Of a DNA stretch of 64,000 bases, positions 1 through 8,142 are shown piece after piece (the first letter of the stretch is position 1; each line of letters starts with the position of its first letter). Source of the stretch: Parvibaculum lavamentivorans DS-1 (GTDB lineage: Bacteria; Pseudomonadota; Alphaproteobacteria; Parvibaculales; Parvibaculaceae); contig NC_009719.1 of NCBI RefSeq assembly GCF_000017565.1, forward strand, positions 62,001-126,000, written 5' to 3'. The position numbers were made by a program, and so were the translations under genes. Under the pieces are notes generated by a model that was given only the letters and a program-made list of their open reading frames with translations, did not search any database and had not been told where the DNA came from.

Positions 1-398
1 ACGGCCGCCAATAGCCCCGGTTGAAACCGGTCCAGTTGGACGCAGGGGTTTCGCAGGCCGGTAATTTCAATGACTGCCTTTCCGAACGACAGCCGCGTTC
101 CCGTGGGAAAAGCAAGAATATCGATGCCCCGCGTCGTAATATTCTCGCCCATGGAGCCAGGCGGCACCTCGAAGCCGCGCTTGGCGAGTTCGTCGTGAAG
201 TTCGGCATGGATGAGATGCACTTGCCTGAGATTGGGCTGTGAGGGATCGCGCGCGACACGGGAAAGATGCTGGACGTTTTTGCCGCAATGGGCATCGCCC
301 TCGACACCGAGCCCCGCAAGCAGATGAATGACGCGAAGTTGCGCCTTGCTGAAAGCATGCCGGTCGCTCAGCGATACCGCCACAACTGTCCCGGTCAT
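1..398 (-). CDS. MOSC-domain protein, 5' portion (runs off left edge)
   Basis: An open frame starts at the ATG complementary to 396-398 and stays open to base 1, giving the first 132 residues of a longer protein. The translation begins MTGTVVAVSLSDRHAFSK. It carries GVEGDAH (about 31-37), GSMGENITT (81-89) and GLRNPCVQLD with the conserved cysteine near 119. These are hallmarks of MOSC domains, the family of the molybdenum-cofactor sulfurase C-terminus and of YiiM-like proteins, which bind sulfur or molybdenum-cofactor species. A GGAG Shine-Dalgarno lies just before the ATG. The C-terminus and substrate cannot be seen. Many stand-alone MOSC proteins of about 150-220 residues have no assigned reaction. 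The family call is firm; the function is not known. Confidence 0.85.
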   Translation of the reverse strand, partial: MTGTVVAVSLSDRHAFSKAQLRVIHLLAGLGVEGDAHCGKNVQHLSRVARDPSQPNLRQVHLIHAELHDELAKRGFEVPPGSMGENITTRGIDILAFPTGTRLSFGKAVIEITGLRNPCVQLDRFQPGLLAA

Positions 399-800
399 GT
401 CCGCTCCGCTTGTTTTGCCGCGCTCAACCGATAGCGGGTGCGGGGAGGCCGGGCAAGCCGCCATCGGCACTCCTAGAGTGCGCGGTTACATAAATCGACC
501 TAATTCTCCATGACTTGGCCCGGGGCGTTGCGACAATTGATGAGAGTTGAACGGAGTAAATCTGGTTTGCCGGGGCTGACCTTGGCGGAGAGGTGAAGAG
601 TTCAGGAGACCTGCAAATCTGAAGGCCAGCAGAGAGCCCCCCAACTCGCACGGGGCCGCAGGACTTGCCGGAACCGAACGCTCACCCCGCCGCATCTTCG
701 CCGGCATCCCTCCCCGGGGTTCGCGTTGTGGAACGCAAACCCGTAATGCGGCCTCGGGACTCCTCGTCCAGGCTCAAAGAAATGGCTAGTGAGTGAACGA
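399..800. other. intergenic stretch without convincing gene
   Basis: About 400 bases separate the divergent MOSC gene from the zinc-ribbon protein. The frames open here have compositions typical of antisense or shadow frames and no recognisable motif. Promoters for both neighbours should lie here, but I could not pick a convincing -35/-10 pair. Confidence 0.5.
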
Positions 801-1292
801 ATGACCCATGAGCCCCAATATGCGATGCGAAGCTATCAACCCCGGGCCGTGGAAACGGGCAGCTCCACACGGTCGATTGCGGAAACGCTTGAATCCGAGG
901 AGCTCTGCCGGGGTCTTCTCGAAAAGGCCCGTTGGCCTTCCGGCCCCGTTTGCATGAACTGCGGTGCAGAAGGCGCGGCAAGCCGTCTGACGACGAGGCC
1001 TGGTCTGTGGACATGCAAGGCGTGCCGTCGCTGTCAATACAGCGTCACATCCGGTACGCAGCTGCACCGCTCGCGACTTCCCGTGTCCGCATGGGTAAAG
1101 CTTTTTTACGCCATCGAGATACGTGGGCAGCGCTTGACCGCGTCCCAGGTCAGCCGGCGCTTCGATGTCGCATACCTGACGGCAAAGAGCATGCTTCGCC
1201 GCGTCGAGGCGCTGAAGCGCGAGATGCCCGAAATGGCAATGCGCCTGGAAACACAGCTGCGAAGACTGGCGGCTGGCTCCAGCCAGAACTGA
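789..1292 (+). CDS. IS1595-type transposase zinc-ribbon protein lacking a DDE domain
   Basis: The 167-residue product has a zinc ribbon, CMNCG (Cys55, Cys58) and CKAC (Cys76, Cys79), preceded by RWPSGPVC. It is followed by YSVTSGTQLHRSRLP and a helix-turn-helix-like stretch ending ...AKSMLRRVEALKREM. This matches the N-terminal zinc-ribbon and first-strand region of IS1595-superfamily transposases. The catalytic DDE domain that normally follows is absent: the frame stops at 1292 and the next 3' sequence belongs to a gene on the other strand. GTG at 789 and ATG at 801 are both possible starts, and neither has a strong ribosome site. It is either a domesticated DNA-binding protein or an IS remnant. 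I see no terminal inverted repeats. Confidence 0.7.
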   Translation: MSERMTHEPQYAMRSYQPRAVETGSSTRSIAETLESEELCRGLLEKARWPSGPVCMNCGAEGAASRLTTRPGLWTCKACRRCQYSVTSGTQLHRSRLPVSAWVKLFYAIEIRGQRLTASQVSRRFDVAYLTAKSMLRRVEALKREMPEMAMRLETQLRRLAAGSSQN

Positions 1293-1307
1293 CGAAGCGA
1301 GCGGTCC

Positions 1308-1760
1308 TCAGAAAGCGCCGGACCGCGCGGGCGGTTCGGCGGGAAGAAGAGGGTAGGACCCGCGATAACCGTCAAGAGGACGATATTCAGTATCGGGATC
1401 ACTTCGCGCCTGAACTTCTTCTTCTCCATCCATCCGGCTGACAAAACTCCCGGCGACATCCCTCACGCTGGTCGCGACGCGAACGAGAAGTTCGCGACCT
1501 GACTGGCACGCCAGCGGCTGCCGGTCGCAAAAGCCGGCAGCATCGCTCGCCGTGTGTGACACAACGATCTGGGCATTGGTGAAAGCTGAAAGATGGCTGG
1601 CGATCTCCTGCTGCTCCACGGGGGCAACAGGTTCTTCGGAATAGCTGGCCGGGATGAAGCGCACATCGCCATCTGGCGCCGATTCCGCCGGTTCTGCAAG
1701 TTTGATGGCGTGCCCGATCAGGACCAGTACCACCAGAGATTTGATCGCAAACCTGACCAT
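1308..1760 (-). CDS. small secreted/membrane-anchored protein (DUF5330-like)
   Basis: 150 residues. The N-terminus MVRFAIKSLVVLVLIGHAIKL is a hydrophobic signal or anchor segment. The middle contains a two-cysteine motif, CDRQPLAC, in a helical context (FTNAQIVVSHTASDAAGFCDRQ), which recalls the alphaproteobacterial DUF5330 family of small exported proteins. The tail after about residue 115 is polar and probably disordered. The ATG follows an AAGGACGGACAGG ribosome-binding stretch. The gene stands alone between the transposase fragment and the first response regulator. The role is unknown; the family name rests on recall of a cysteine pattern only. Confidence 0.65.
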   Translation of the reverse strand: MVRFAIKSLVVLVLIGHAIKLAEPAESAPDGDVRFIPASYSEEPVAPVEQQEIASHLSAFTNAQIVVSHTASDAAGFCDRQPLACQSGRELLVRVATSVRDVAGSFVSRMDGEEEVQARSDPDTEYRPLDGYRGSYPLLPAEPPARSGAF

Positions 1761-1852
1761 CCTGTCCGTCCTTCAATGACAGAAGTTAGTCAGAACCTAC
1801 CACTTTTCAACAGGTTAAGAGCGTCGAACTTGGTGTTCAAAGCTTAACGGGC

Positions 1853-2227
1853 TCAGGCCGCGGTGGCTTCCCCCAGCGCGGAGCGCAGGAAATCGCTGAT
1901 TTTTGCGAGTTGCACCGGTTTACGGAAAACCGCGACCGCGCCGCAATCGGCCAGGCTGGCGTAGTGATAGGTCTCGCTTTCGGCGGTCATCAGCATGGTG
2001 ATGACCTTATGATTGAGATTTCGCGCGGCTTCGGCGACCCGAACGCCGTCCCAGCCGGGCATGTTAACATCCAGCATGAGGATGCGCGGGCGCTCCCGCG
2101 TGATCTGCTCGATGGCATCGTGACCATCGACTGCCGTGATGACGTCGACATTGATGGATTGCAGAAACTCCACCATCTCCTGCAACTGCACCGGATCGTC
2201 GTCGGCGACAAGCACACAAGCACGCAT
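1853..2227 (-). CDS. single-domain response regulator (CheY-like receiver)
   Basis: 124 residues forming one receiver domain and nothing else. The acidic pocket is ADDD near residues 8-11, the phospho-acceptor is Asp53 in ILMLDVNMPGWDG, the switch residue sits in LLMTAES-like MLMTAES, and the conserved lysine is in FRKPVQ. There is no output domain, so it should act by protein-protein contact or as a phosphate relay or sink. A TGGAG ribosome site precedes the ATG. A second stand-alone receiver follows upstream on the same strand (2350-2739), with about 120 bases between them. The partner kinase cannot be told from sequence; the soluble kinase at 16.7 kb is one candidate. Confidence 0.9.
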   Translation of the reverse strand: MRACVLVADDDPVQLQEMVEFLQSINVDVITAVDGHDAIEQITRERPRILMLDVNMPGWDGVRVAEAARNLNHKVITMLMTAESETYHYASLADCGAVAVFRKPVQLAKISDFLRSALGEATAA

Positions 2228-2349
2228 TGGAAACTCCAGGAGGACAACGATTGCGGACGGCCCTTATCAAAGAGCCACCGGCTTAACCCCCGGTAAATTC
2301 AGGCGTCCCGCTATGGCGCGCTTGTGTAGAGTTTTGTGAGAGAGGCTTC

Positions 2350-2739
2350 TCAGGAAGCCGGCCGAACGGCTCCCGCCCTGTCCAGAAGCTCGTCCAGCTC
2401 CTTCAGACCGAAGGGCTTTGGCAAGGTGCCGAGCAGACCTATGTCATGCGCCTCGCAGAAGGCCGTCGTGGCGCCGAGCAGATTGTCCCGCGCGCCGGAC
2501 ATCATGATGACCGAAATATCGCTCTTCCGGGTGTTCCGCGCGAGCGCCTGCAATGCTTCGAAGCCGTTGAATTCCGGCATATGCACATCGAGCAGGATCA
2601 GGTCGGGCTCGAACGCCGCCACCAGCGCGGAGAAATTCGCTTGCCCGTTCCGCGTTGTCGTTTTGTGGCCCCGCCGCGTGAGAGCGTCCGCGCATTCCTG
2701 CGCGAGGTCCTCGTCATCGTCATAGATGAGCACGCGCAT
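2350..2739 (-). CDS. single-domain response regulator (receiver only)
   Basis: 129 residues from the start chosen here, MRVLIYDDDEDL, which has a GGAGAC ribosome site about six bases upstream. A start four codons earlier (2751) is possible but would consume that site. Acidic pocket DDD at 7-9, phospho-acceptor Asp51 in LILLDVHMPEFNG, switch SG in VIMMSGARD, lysine in LPKPFGL. The stretch LGATTAFCEAHDIG between the switch and the lysine is longer than in CheY. There is no effector domain. It is the upstream partner of the receiver at 1853-2227, and the two are only distantly alike, so this is not a fresh duplication. Confidence 0.88.
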   Translation of the reverse strand: MRVLIYDDDEDLAQECADALTRRGHKTTTRNGQANFSALVAAFEPDLILLDVHMPEFNGFEALQALARNTRKSDISVIMMSGARDNLLGATTAFCEAHDIGLLGTLPKPFGLKELDELLDRAGAVRPAS

Positions 2740-2829
2740 CGAAGTCTCCATCCGTCGCCTTGTTGTGCCGCCGAAACTTCTAGGCCCTCGGGCTGTGTTT
2801 GTGTGAGCCGAATTGAAGAGAAGTGTCGC

Positions 2830-4515
2830 CTAGAGCACCAGCGTCGGCGAATTGCAGCGAACGCCGTGAACAGTCATGTCCATGACGCCGAGTTTTATGC
2901 CGAGTGTGGTCAGCAGGGAGCTGATGATCGGGTCGAGGACCGCCAGTCCATTGCCAACTGCAGACAGAATAGTTGTCAGCAGTCCCGCAAGCCCCGGCAC
3001 CGGAATTCCACCCAGCAAAACAACTTGCCCGATCTGAAGGGCACCGGCGAGACCGGAGAATACTGCCGTATCGGCGGATACGGTTCGCACAGACTGGTTT
3101 TCGACATCTATCTGCGTGAAGTTCACTACCTGGGTGCTGCTGCCGACCGGATAAGACCCGCTGGCTGTGAGATCGATGACGTTAACATTCCCGAGGAGAG
3201 GCACGTTAAGGCGAATGGTCGCGATTGTGGGCGTCGAGTTTGCCATTGTGCCGTAGCGAGCCGCGAGAGTACCGGTCATGCCTTCCAGCGCCGTCATTGT
3301 TCCAGCCTCCGTACACGGAATGTTGGACACGGTAGCTGTCCCCTCAGCCATGCTGATGTGGATCGGAACCCTGACGCGGGCGTCCGCCAGCAGCGTAATG
3401 CCGGTGTCGATATACGCATCCAGCTGAATAGTCACCTGCGACGTCCGCACGAAATCCCCAACCGTTCCTACGGCCATCCGCGCCATCGGCTCACCAACCG
3501 TAACGGAACCGGAGACGGAGGCGAGGGGCGGCACGCCGCCGGCGACATTGAAGTTCACGGCATTCCCCTGGCCGAGGACCATGGCCGTGCCGGAGACAAG
3601 ATCCAGCAGATTGAAGCTCTGCCCCTCGCTGGCGCCTGAGGCAACGGATCCAATGGTCCGGTTAAGGAAAGGCGTGGCGTTCAGGATGTCGTTCAATGGC
3701 ACGGAAATATTTCCGGCGGGATTGAGGGCTGCCTCGAGGGCGCCCCGTGCAACCGCCGGATTTCCGTCGAAAGTTTCGCTGTTGAGCACATCGACGGCGG
3801 CGCGCACCAGATCGGCAACCGTTGCGTTGCCACTCAGCAAATCGCCATAGGTGTCGGACCCGGCCTCCAGGCCAACCTGCGTAGCAAGTGCGTCCAGAAA
3901 CATCAACGCGTCGATATTTGCATTCGCGAGCCCGTTATAGTCGACGAGGGAGAGGTTCAGCGTCGTTCCCAGAAGGCCTCCGAGCAGTTGATTGGCCAAG
4001 CCGCTGTTCAGCTCGGCAACGCGCGTACCCGCCGAAAAGGAAACGGTCTTGGTGTAGGCGGCAGTGGAAACCGCGTTGATCCGCGTCAGGTTTTCGAACC
4101 CGAACAGGCTCGCAAAATATGTCGGCGCCTCGGCATATTTGATGACACGCACGGCGTTGATCTGTGAAGCCTCGGTGGCGCCGTCCGCTTCGACAAATCT
4201 GTCGCGGGGAGCGAGCGAGGGATCGGCGCTGTAGATGCCGGTGACGACTTGTGGCGCGTCGCCGGGGGAATAGCCATTGAGATCGAGAATGGAGCGGGCG
4301 GCGTTCTCCGCATTGCCGATCTGCCGCACGGCGCCGAGAGCCGCCGCGTCCGTTGCCGCCTGAAGATCGCGCCGCGCATAGAGCATCGAGCCGGTGTCGA
4401 TCACGACCATGGCGACCGCGAGAACGAGGAACAACGCGCCGACCGCCATCACCGAAATGACGCCCCGCTCGTCGCGCCTGTAGCGGCCGAGAAGCCCTGT
4501 CAGTGAAAGCGGCAT
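2830..4515 (-). CDS. TadG-like Flp pilus-associated protein
   Basis: 561 residues from the ATG at 4515, preceded by GGAGGAG; an ATG at 4530 overlaps that site. The N-terminus has the TadG-type signature (PF13400-like): a short basic stretch, DERGVISVMAVGALF, one transmembrane helix, then DTGSMLYARRDLQAATDAAALGA. These proteins are anchored in the inner membrane with a large periplasmic part and accompany Flp/Tad pilus machines. The rest (about 150-561) is low in charge and rich in Gly/Ala/Leu/Val/Thr, ending with a pair of cysteines (IPCTEAG, VRCNSP). No von Willebrand MIDAS motif is seen, unlike classical TadG. It lies about 4 kb from the main tad operon, on the other strand. Confidence 0.8.
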   Translation of the reverse strand: MPLSLTGLLGRYRRDERGVISVMAVGALFLVLAVAMVVIDTGSMLYARRDLQAATDAAALGAVRQIGNAENAARSILDLNGYSPGDAPQVVTGIYSADPSLAPRDRFVEADGATEASQINAVRVIKYAEAPTYFASLFGFENLTRINAVSTAAYTKTVSFSAGTRVAELNSGLANQLLGGLLGTTLNLSLVDYNGLANANIDALMFLDALATQVGLEAGSDTYGDLLSGNATVADLVRAAVDVLNSETFDGNPAVARGALEAALNPAGNISVPLNDILNATPFLNRTIGSVASGASEGQSFNLLDLVSGTAMVLGQGNAVNFNVAGGVPPLASVSGSVTVGEPMARMAVGTVGDFVRTSQVTIQLDAYIDTGITLLADARVRVPIHISMAEGTATVSNIPCTEAGTMTALEGMTGTLAARYGTMANSTPTIATIRLNVPLLGNVNVIDLTASGSYPVGSSTQVVNFTQIDVENQSVRTVSADTAVFSGLAGALQIGQVVLLGGIPVPGLAGLLTTILSAVGNGLAVLDPIISSLLTTLGIKLGVMDMTVHGVRCNSPTLVL

Positions 4516-4758
4516 CTTTCTCCTCCGCATCCGGTCTCCCGCTGCCCTCCATCAGAGCGTCTGAACATTACTCGAGGATAAACGAAAATCCTCCGCATGC
4601 GCACCAAGACTAGGCCGGCCATACCGGGCCGGTTAAGCAAGTGCACACAAAAAGACATAACCACACACCCTTTCATAGCGTGCCGTTTTAGAAAAAGAGC
4701 AGGGAGAGAGCGCCGCGGCGGCCTTTATGGGCCGCGAGCTGGAAAGGGAGGAGGAAGC

Positions 4759-5808
4759 GTGTCGGGAAAATCATTGATGGCCTCCGTCGTCTGTCTGGGG
4801 CTCGCCGCGTGCGGAACGGACAAAATCGCCATGTCGTCGGAAGTGGGCGGTGGGGGCAGCAGCCGGATCGTCGCCGCCCGCGCGGATAATTCCGGTGGTG
4901 GCGGCGCCGGGGCGGGAGGAAGCGGCGGCCTGGGCGTCACCGGCGGCGGCGGTGCGCTCGACAACATCGTCGGCACGGATCCCGTCGGCGGCTATGTCGA
5001 CGAGCTGCTCGGGCCGGGCAATCCCGTCACTGCCATTCTCGGTTCCTCCGGCGGTTCAGGTCTCGTTCCCTCCGCTGCCGCCATGCTTGCGGGCGATCCC
5101 GATGCGGAGGTAACAGGATTGGGCATTGCGGGCGAGGGCGGCCTTCTGGCCGATCTTGCAGGCACGGATATGCTTGGTGGAATGCTCGACACCGGGGGGC
5201 TCGTCGGCGCCAGCATTGCCGGCGGCAATGACGGTCTTCTCGGGGCATTGCTGAACAGCCAGGCGGCAAACCCGCCGCTCGCGCCCATTGCTGGCCCGGT
5301 TGCATCGGCACTGCCCGTTTCGGTCCTGGCGGACGCCCTTGCCGGGCTGCCCGCGCTGGGAGTGACGGGCAGCGGCGGGCTGGTCGCGGATCTGACGGGC
5401 ACCGATGTGGCGGGCAATCTGCTGGGTCAGAGCACGCCGGCTGGTGGCGGCAATGGCGGTCTTCTTGGAAATCTCGTGCCTGCGAGCCAGCCGCCGCTGG
5501 GTCAGGTCGGCCAGGCGGGAACGGGTCTTCTCAACATAGTGGGCGGCAATGAGCCAAGCCCGGTTTCGGGCATTCTCGCGCCAGCCATGCCCGTGCTCGA
5601 CAACATCCTTGGCACCGGAGCCGGCACCATCGGTGGTGCGATTGCGCCCGTCACAGGCGCGCTGAGCGGCCTGCCGGTGGGCGGAACACCGTCGTCTGGC
5701 GGCTCTTCTCCGGCTCCCGCTCCTGCTCCTGCTTCCGGCCCCCTCGCGCCGGTCACAGGTATTGTCGGCGGCCTGCCCATCGTGGGCGGTCTTCTGCGCG
5801 GACAATAG
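4759..5808 (+). CDS. glycine-rich lipoprotein, paralogue A
   Basis: 349 residues from GTG 4759, which directly follows GGAGGAAGC. Starts further upstream would remove the signal peptide from the N-terminus. MSGKSLMASVVCLGLAAC is a lipoprotein signal with lipobox LAAC. The mature protein is low-complexity, rich in Gly, Leu, Ala, Val and Pro. It has three copies of a module of about 45 residues: LGVTG-x-GG..L..L.GTD..G...L, then a GG-N-DG-LLG-like segment. Copies begin near 4930, 5110 and 5350. A Pro/Ala hinge (PAPAPAPAS) precedes the C-terminus. Two more genes with the same plan lie at 24257 and 25350. There are no Gly-X-Y collagen triplets. Probably an exported cell-envelope protein; function unknown. 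Confidence 0.75.
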   Translation: MSGKSLMASVVCLGLAACGTDKIAMSSEVGGGGSSRIVAARADNSGGGGAGAGGSGGLGVTGGGGALDNIVGTDPVGGYVDELLGPGNPVTAILGSSGGSGLVPSAAAMLAGDPDAEVTGLGIAGEGGLLADLAGTDMLGGMLDTGGLVGASIAGGNDGLLGALLNSQAANPPLAPIAGPVASALPVSVLADALAGLPALGVTGSGGLVADLTGTDVAGNLLGQSTPAGGGNGGLLGNLVPASQPPLGQVGQAGTGLLNIVGGNEPSPVSGILAPAMPVLDNILGTGAGTIGGAIAPVTGALSGLPVGGTPSSGGSSPAPAPAPASGPLAPVTGIVGGLPIVGGLLRGQ

Positions 5809-5850
5809 GTTTTGAACCCCCCGGGGCCCTTGATCGGGGCCCTCACGCGA

Positions 5851-5882
5851 AAAGGCCCGGCGGAAACGCCGGGCCTTTTTTG
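5851..5882. terminator. bidirectional intrinsic terminator
   Basis: A perfect 12-bp stem (5851-5862 AAAGGCCCGGCG, 5867-5878 CGCCGGGCCTTT) with GAAA tetraloop, followed by a T run. On the minus strand the arm also ends in a T run. It lies between two convergent genes and should stop both. Confidence 0.9.
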
Positions 5883-5907
5883 TATATGGGGGCCTCCCTC
5901 GCGGGCT

Positions 5908-7587
5908 TCAGAACCGGACTTCGAACGAGACGAAAAGCCGGGGGTCCTTGTTGTCTTGCGAGATCGGGGTGCGGTTTATCGGCTTGTCGAGCTCAAGACC
6001 GACCGACAGCCAGCGGCGGTTGGAAAGCGTGACGCCGATGCCGGTGGAGAGCAGTCGCGCATCGCCTTGCCGGTCCACATCCGTGTTCCACACCTGCGAA
6101 TGATCGAGGAACGTGTAGGGCGTTACCGACCAGCCGCCGAACAGGTCGACATCGAAGCGGTAGCTCGCCTGAACCGAAGCGCCGAGGCCGCTATCGCCGG
6201 AAATCTCGGAGTTGTTGTAGCCGCGCGCAAACCGCGCGCCGCCGAAGCTGATCTCCTCGGAGCTGAACAGAGAGTCCGGGCTGTACTGGCCTTCGACGCG
6301 GAAGCTCAGTAAAAGCCGCTCGGTTGCGGCGTAAGCGAGGCTCGCGCCGCTCTGCAGCTTCGTGAAATTGGCTGTGGCGCCGAGCCGCGAGTGCAGCGTG
6401 TTCTCCGGCCCCGCATCCCATATCGAAAATCCCTGCGTCACGCGCATATGCGAACTGAGCGAGGTGCGCTCGTCGAGCTTCGCGACATAGCTGCCCCCGA
6501 TATGCGCGGCCCGGATCGCATCCTTGCTGAAGGTGAAGCCGTTGAGTTCGTTCTCCGCGTCCGTGATGTAGGCCCCGAAAAAGGCAGTGAGGGTCTGAGC
6601 GGTCGCGCGGATGATCGGATAGCTCATCAGGAAATCGACCTGTGTGCTGGTGCTGATGAGTTCGATGCCGGGCGGCATGTCGGCCGCTTCCGATTTGGCG
6701 TAGGCCGCGCCGACGGAAGCCCGCAGGCCATCGGTTCCGATAAAGGTCGAGAAAGCGCCGCGGAAATACTGCTGCGATTCAAGCTCCGGCGTGGCGAGAC
6801 CCGTGATGGAAACCTCGTCGCCAAAGCCGAAGATGTTGTTCAGTGCGCCGGTCAGATAGGCCTGAAACGGTGCGTCGTCCAGATTGGCCCTGTTGTCGAC
6901 CGCCGACGAGACGGTGAACTTCTTGCTTTCGACCTTGAGGGCGAGAGTGGCGGCACCCGAATAGACATCCATCGACTGCAGCTGGCCACCAAGCGTCACG
7001 CCCGGAATATCGCTGATCAGCAACAGATAGCGCTCAAGAGACGCTGTGCGAAGAGGTTGCTCCGCGACGATCCGCCGGCTGAACCCCTCGACCATTTTCC
7101 GTACGGCGGGGTCCGCCGCGTCGATCTGAATCTCGCCGATATAGCCTTCCACGACGCGGACGATCAGCACGCCGCCCTGGAGAACCTGCACGGGAACAAA
7201 GGCCCGGCCAAGCGCATAGCCTGCCTCGGTATAAAGCGCGTTGGTTCTGTCGAGGGCGCTGCGAAGGTCGGCCGCGGTAATCTGGCGGTTGAGCAAGGGG
7301 TCGAACTGCGCGGAAAGAACCTTTTCATCGATCACTGTTGCGCCCACCACCCGAACGCTCGATACGCGGAAGTTGAGCACCTTCTCCGATCCGTCCGGCA
7401 GTCCCAGATCCTCGCGCAATTCCGGCACTTCTCGCCTTTGCAGTTCCGGCGAGGGGGGCGGCGGCGAAAGAACCGTACCGGGCGAAGGCGCCGAAAGGGG
7501 GGGAACGCCCTGCGCAAGTGCCGGATGGGCAACCATGGCAAGGACCGAAGCCGTGACAAGAAAATTGATTTTTTTCCGGAACATCAT
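5908..7587 (-). CDS. TpsB-type outer-membrane transporter (ShlB/FhaC/HecB family)
   Basis: 559 residues from the ATG at 7587 (a second ATG follows at once), preceded by AGAGGGG. Domains: signal peptide MMFRKKINFLVTASVLAMVAHPALA; proline-rich linker (LSPPPPSPELQRR); POTRA domains about 70-220 (VLNFRVSSVRVVGATVIDEK; GGVLIVRVVEGYIGEI); then a 16-strand-type barrel ending with the typical C-terminal Phe (SFEVRF). VEGYIGEI and GGARFARGY are TpsB hallmarks. Such pores secrete one large TpsA exoprotein. TpsA genes usually sit next to tpsB, but none is present here, so this is an orphan transporter in the window. Two inverted repeats lie upstream at 7660-7707 and may be operator sites. Confidence 0.88.
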   Translation of the reverse strand: MMFRKKINFLVTASVLAMVAHPALAQGVPPLSAPSPGTVLSPPPPSPELQRREVPELREDLGLPDGSEKVLNFRVSSVRVVGATVIDEKVLSAQFDPLLNRQITAADLRSALDRTNALYTEAGYALGRAFVPVQVLQGGVLIVRVVEGYIGEIQIDAADPAVRKMVEGFSRRIVAEQPLRTASLERYLLLISDIPGVTLGGQLQSMDVYSGAATLALKVESKKFTVSSAVDNRANLDDAPFQAYLTGALNNIFGFGDEVSITGLATPELESQQYFRGAFSTFIGTDGLRASVGAAYAKSEAADMPPGIELISTSTQVDFLMSYPIIRATAQTLTAFFGAYITDAENELNGFTFSKDAIRAAHIGGSYVAKLDERTSLSSHMRVTQGFSIWDAGPENTLHSRLGATANFTKLQSGASLAYAATERLLLSFRVEGQYSPDSLFSSEEISFGGARFARGYNNSEISGDSGLGASVQASYRFDVDLFGGWSVTPYTFLDHSQVWNTDVDRQGDARLLSTGIGVTLSNRRWLSVGLELDKPINRTPISQDNKDPRLFVSFEVRF

Positions 7588-8142
7588 CCCCTCTGCCTCG
7601 TTGTGAGGTCGCTGACCTCGAATTCCACAGGTCAGATCGTACAGGGGAGGGGGGGACAATAAAGACGAGTACTGTCTTTAATTTGAGTAACACGGAACTA
7701 TCCGTGTACGGTTTGTCGACCTCTGTGGCGGCAGGTGAGCTCCTGTCGAACGGAATTTTCCACCATTTGGCGCGATACATCCGGCGGTCTGCCGTCTTGA
7801 ATGGCAGCGCAAGGGGTGCGTTGAGCACAATATCGCCATAATGGCCGTCAAGCTGTGTGACTGAACTTGTGTGATTTCGTGCTGCTTCGATCAGAGGAAA
7901 GAGACGGGAATATTGGTCAGCAACATTTCCATATTGCTGTCATGGTCAATGCGAAGAAACCCTCCGTGTTTACAAGTGGTCAGTGTGATTGCGTCAAAGG
8001 ATTTAAAATGAATCTATAGTGTTAGGACTTTATTCGCCGGTGCGATTCGTACACTGGTGAACGGGAGCGGCAGTAATGCCGGTGAAGGTGGGAGATGCGG
8101 GCAGCTTGGGGCGCTGCCGGTCGGTGTGAGGGAGAAGGCAAG
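7588..8142. other. regulatory intergenic region between TpsB and cpa operon
   Basis: About 555 bases between two divergent transcription units. It is more AT-rich than the flanks. I found no protein-coding frame with support. It contains the two inverted repeats annotated separately near the TpsB side. Near the cpa side a TATAGT hexamer (about 8014) could be a -10 element, but the matching -35 is not convincing. Confidence 0.5.
7660..7707. promoter_or_regulatory. pair of inverted repeats upstream of TpsB gene
   Basis: TAAAGAC (7660-7666) and GTCTTTA (7674-7680) form a perfect 7-bp inverted repeat with a 7-base spacer. ACACGGA (7690-7696) and TCCGTGT (7701-7707) form a second with a 4-base spacer. 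They sit 70-120 bases before the TpsB start. They may be regulator sites; no regulator gene is adjacent. Confidence 0.45.
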
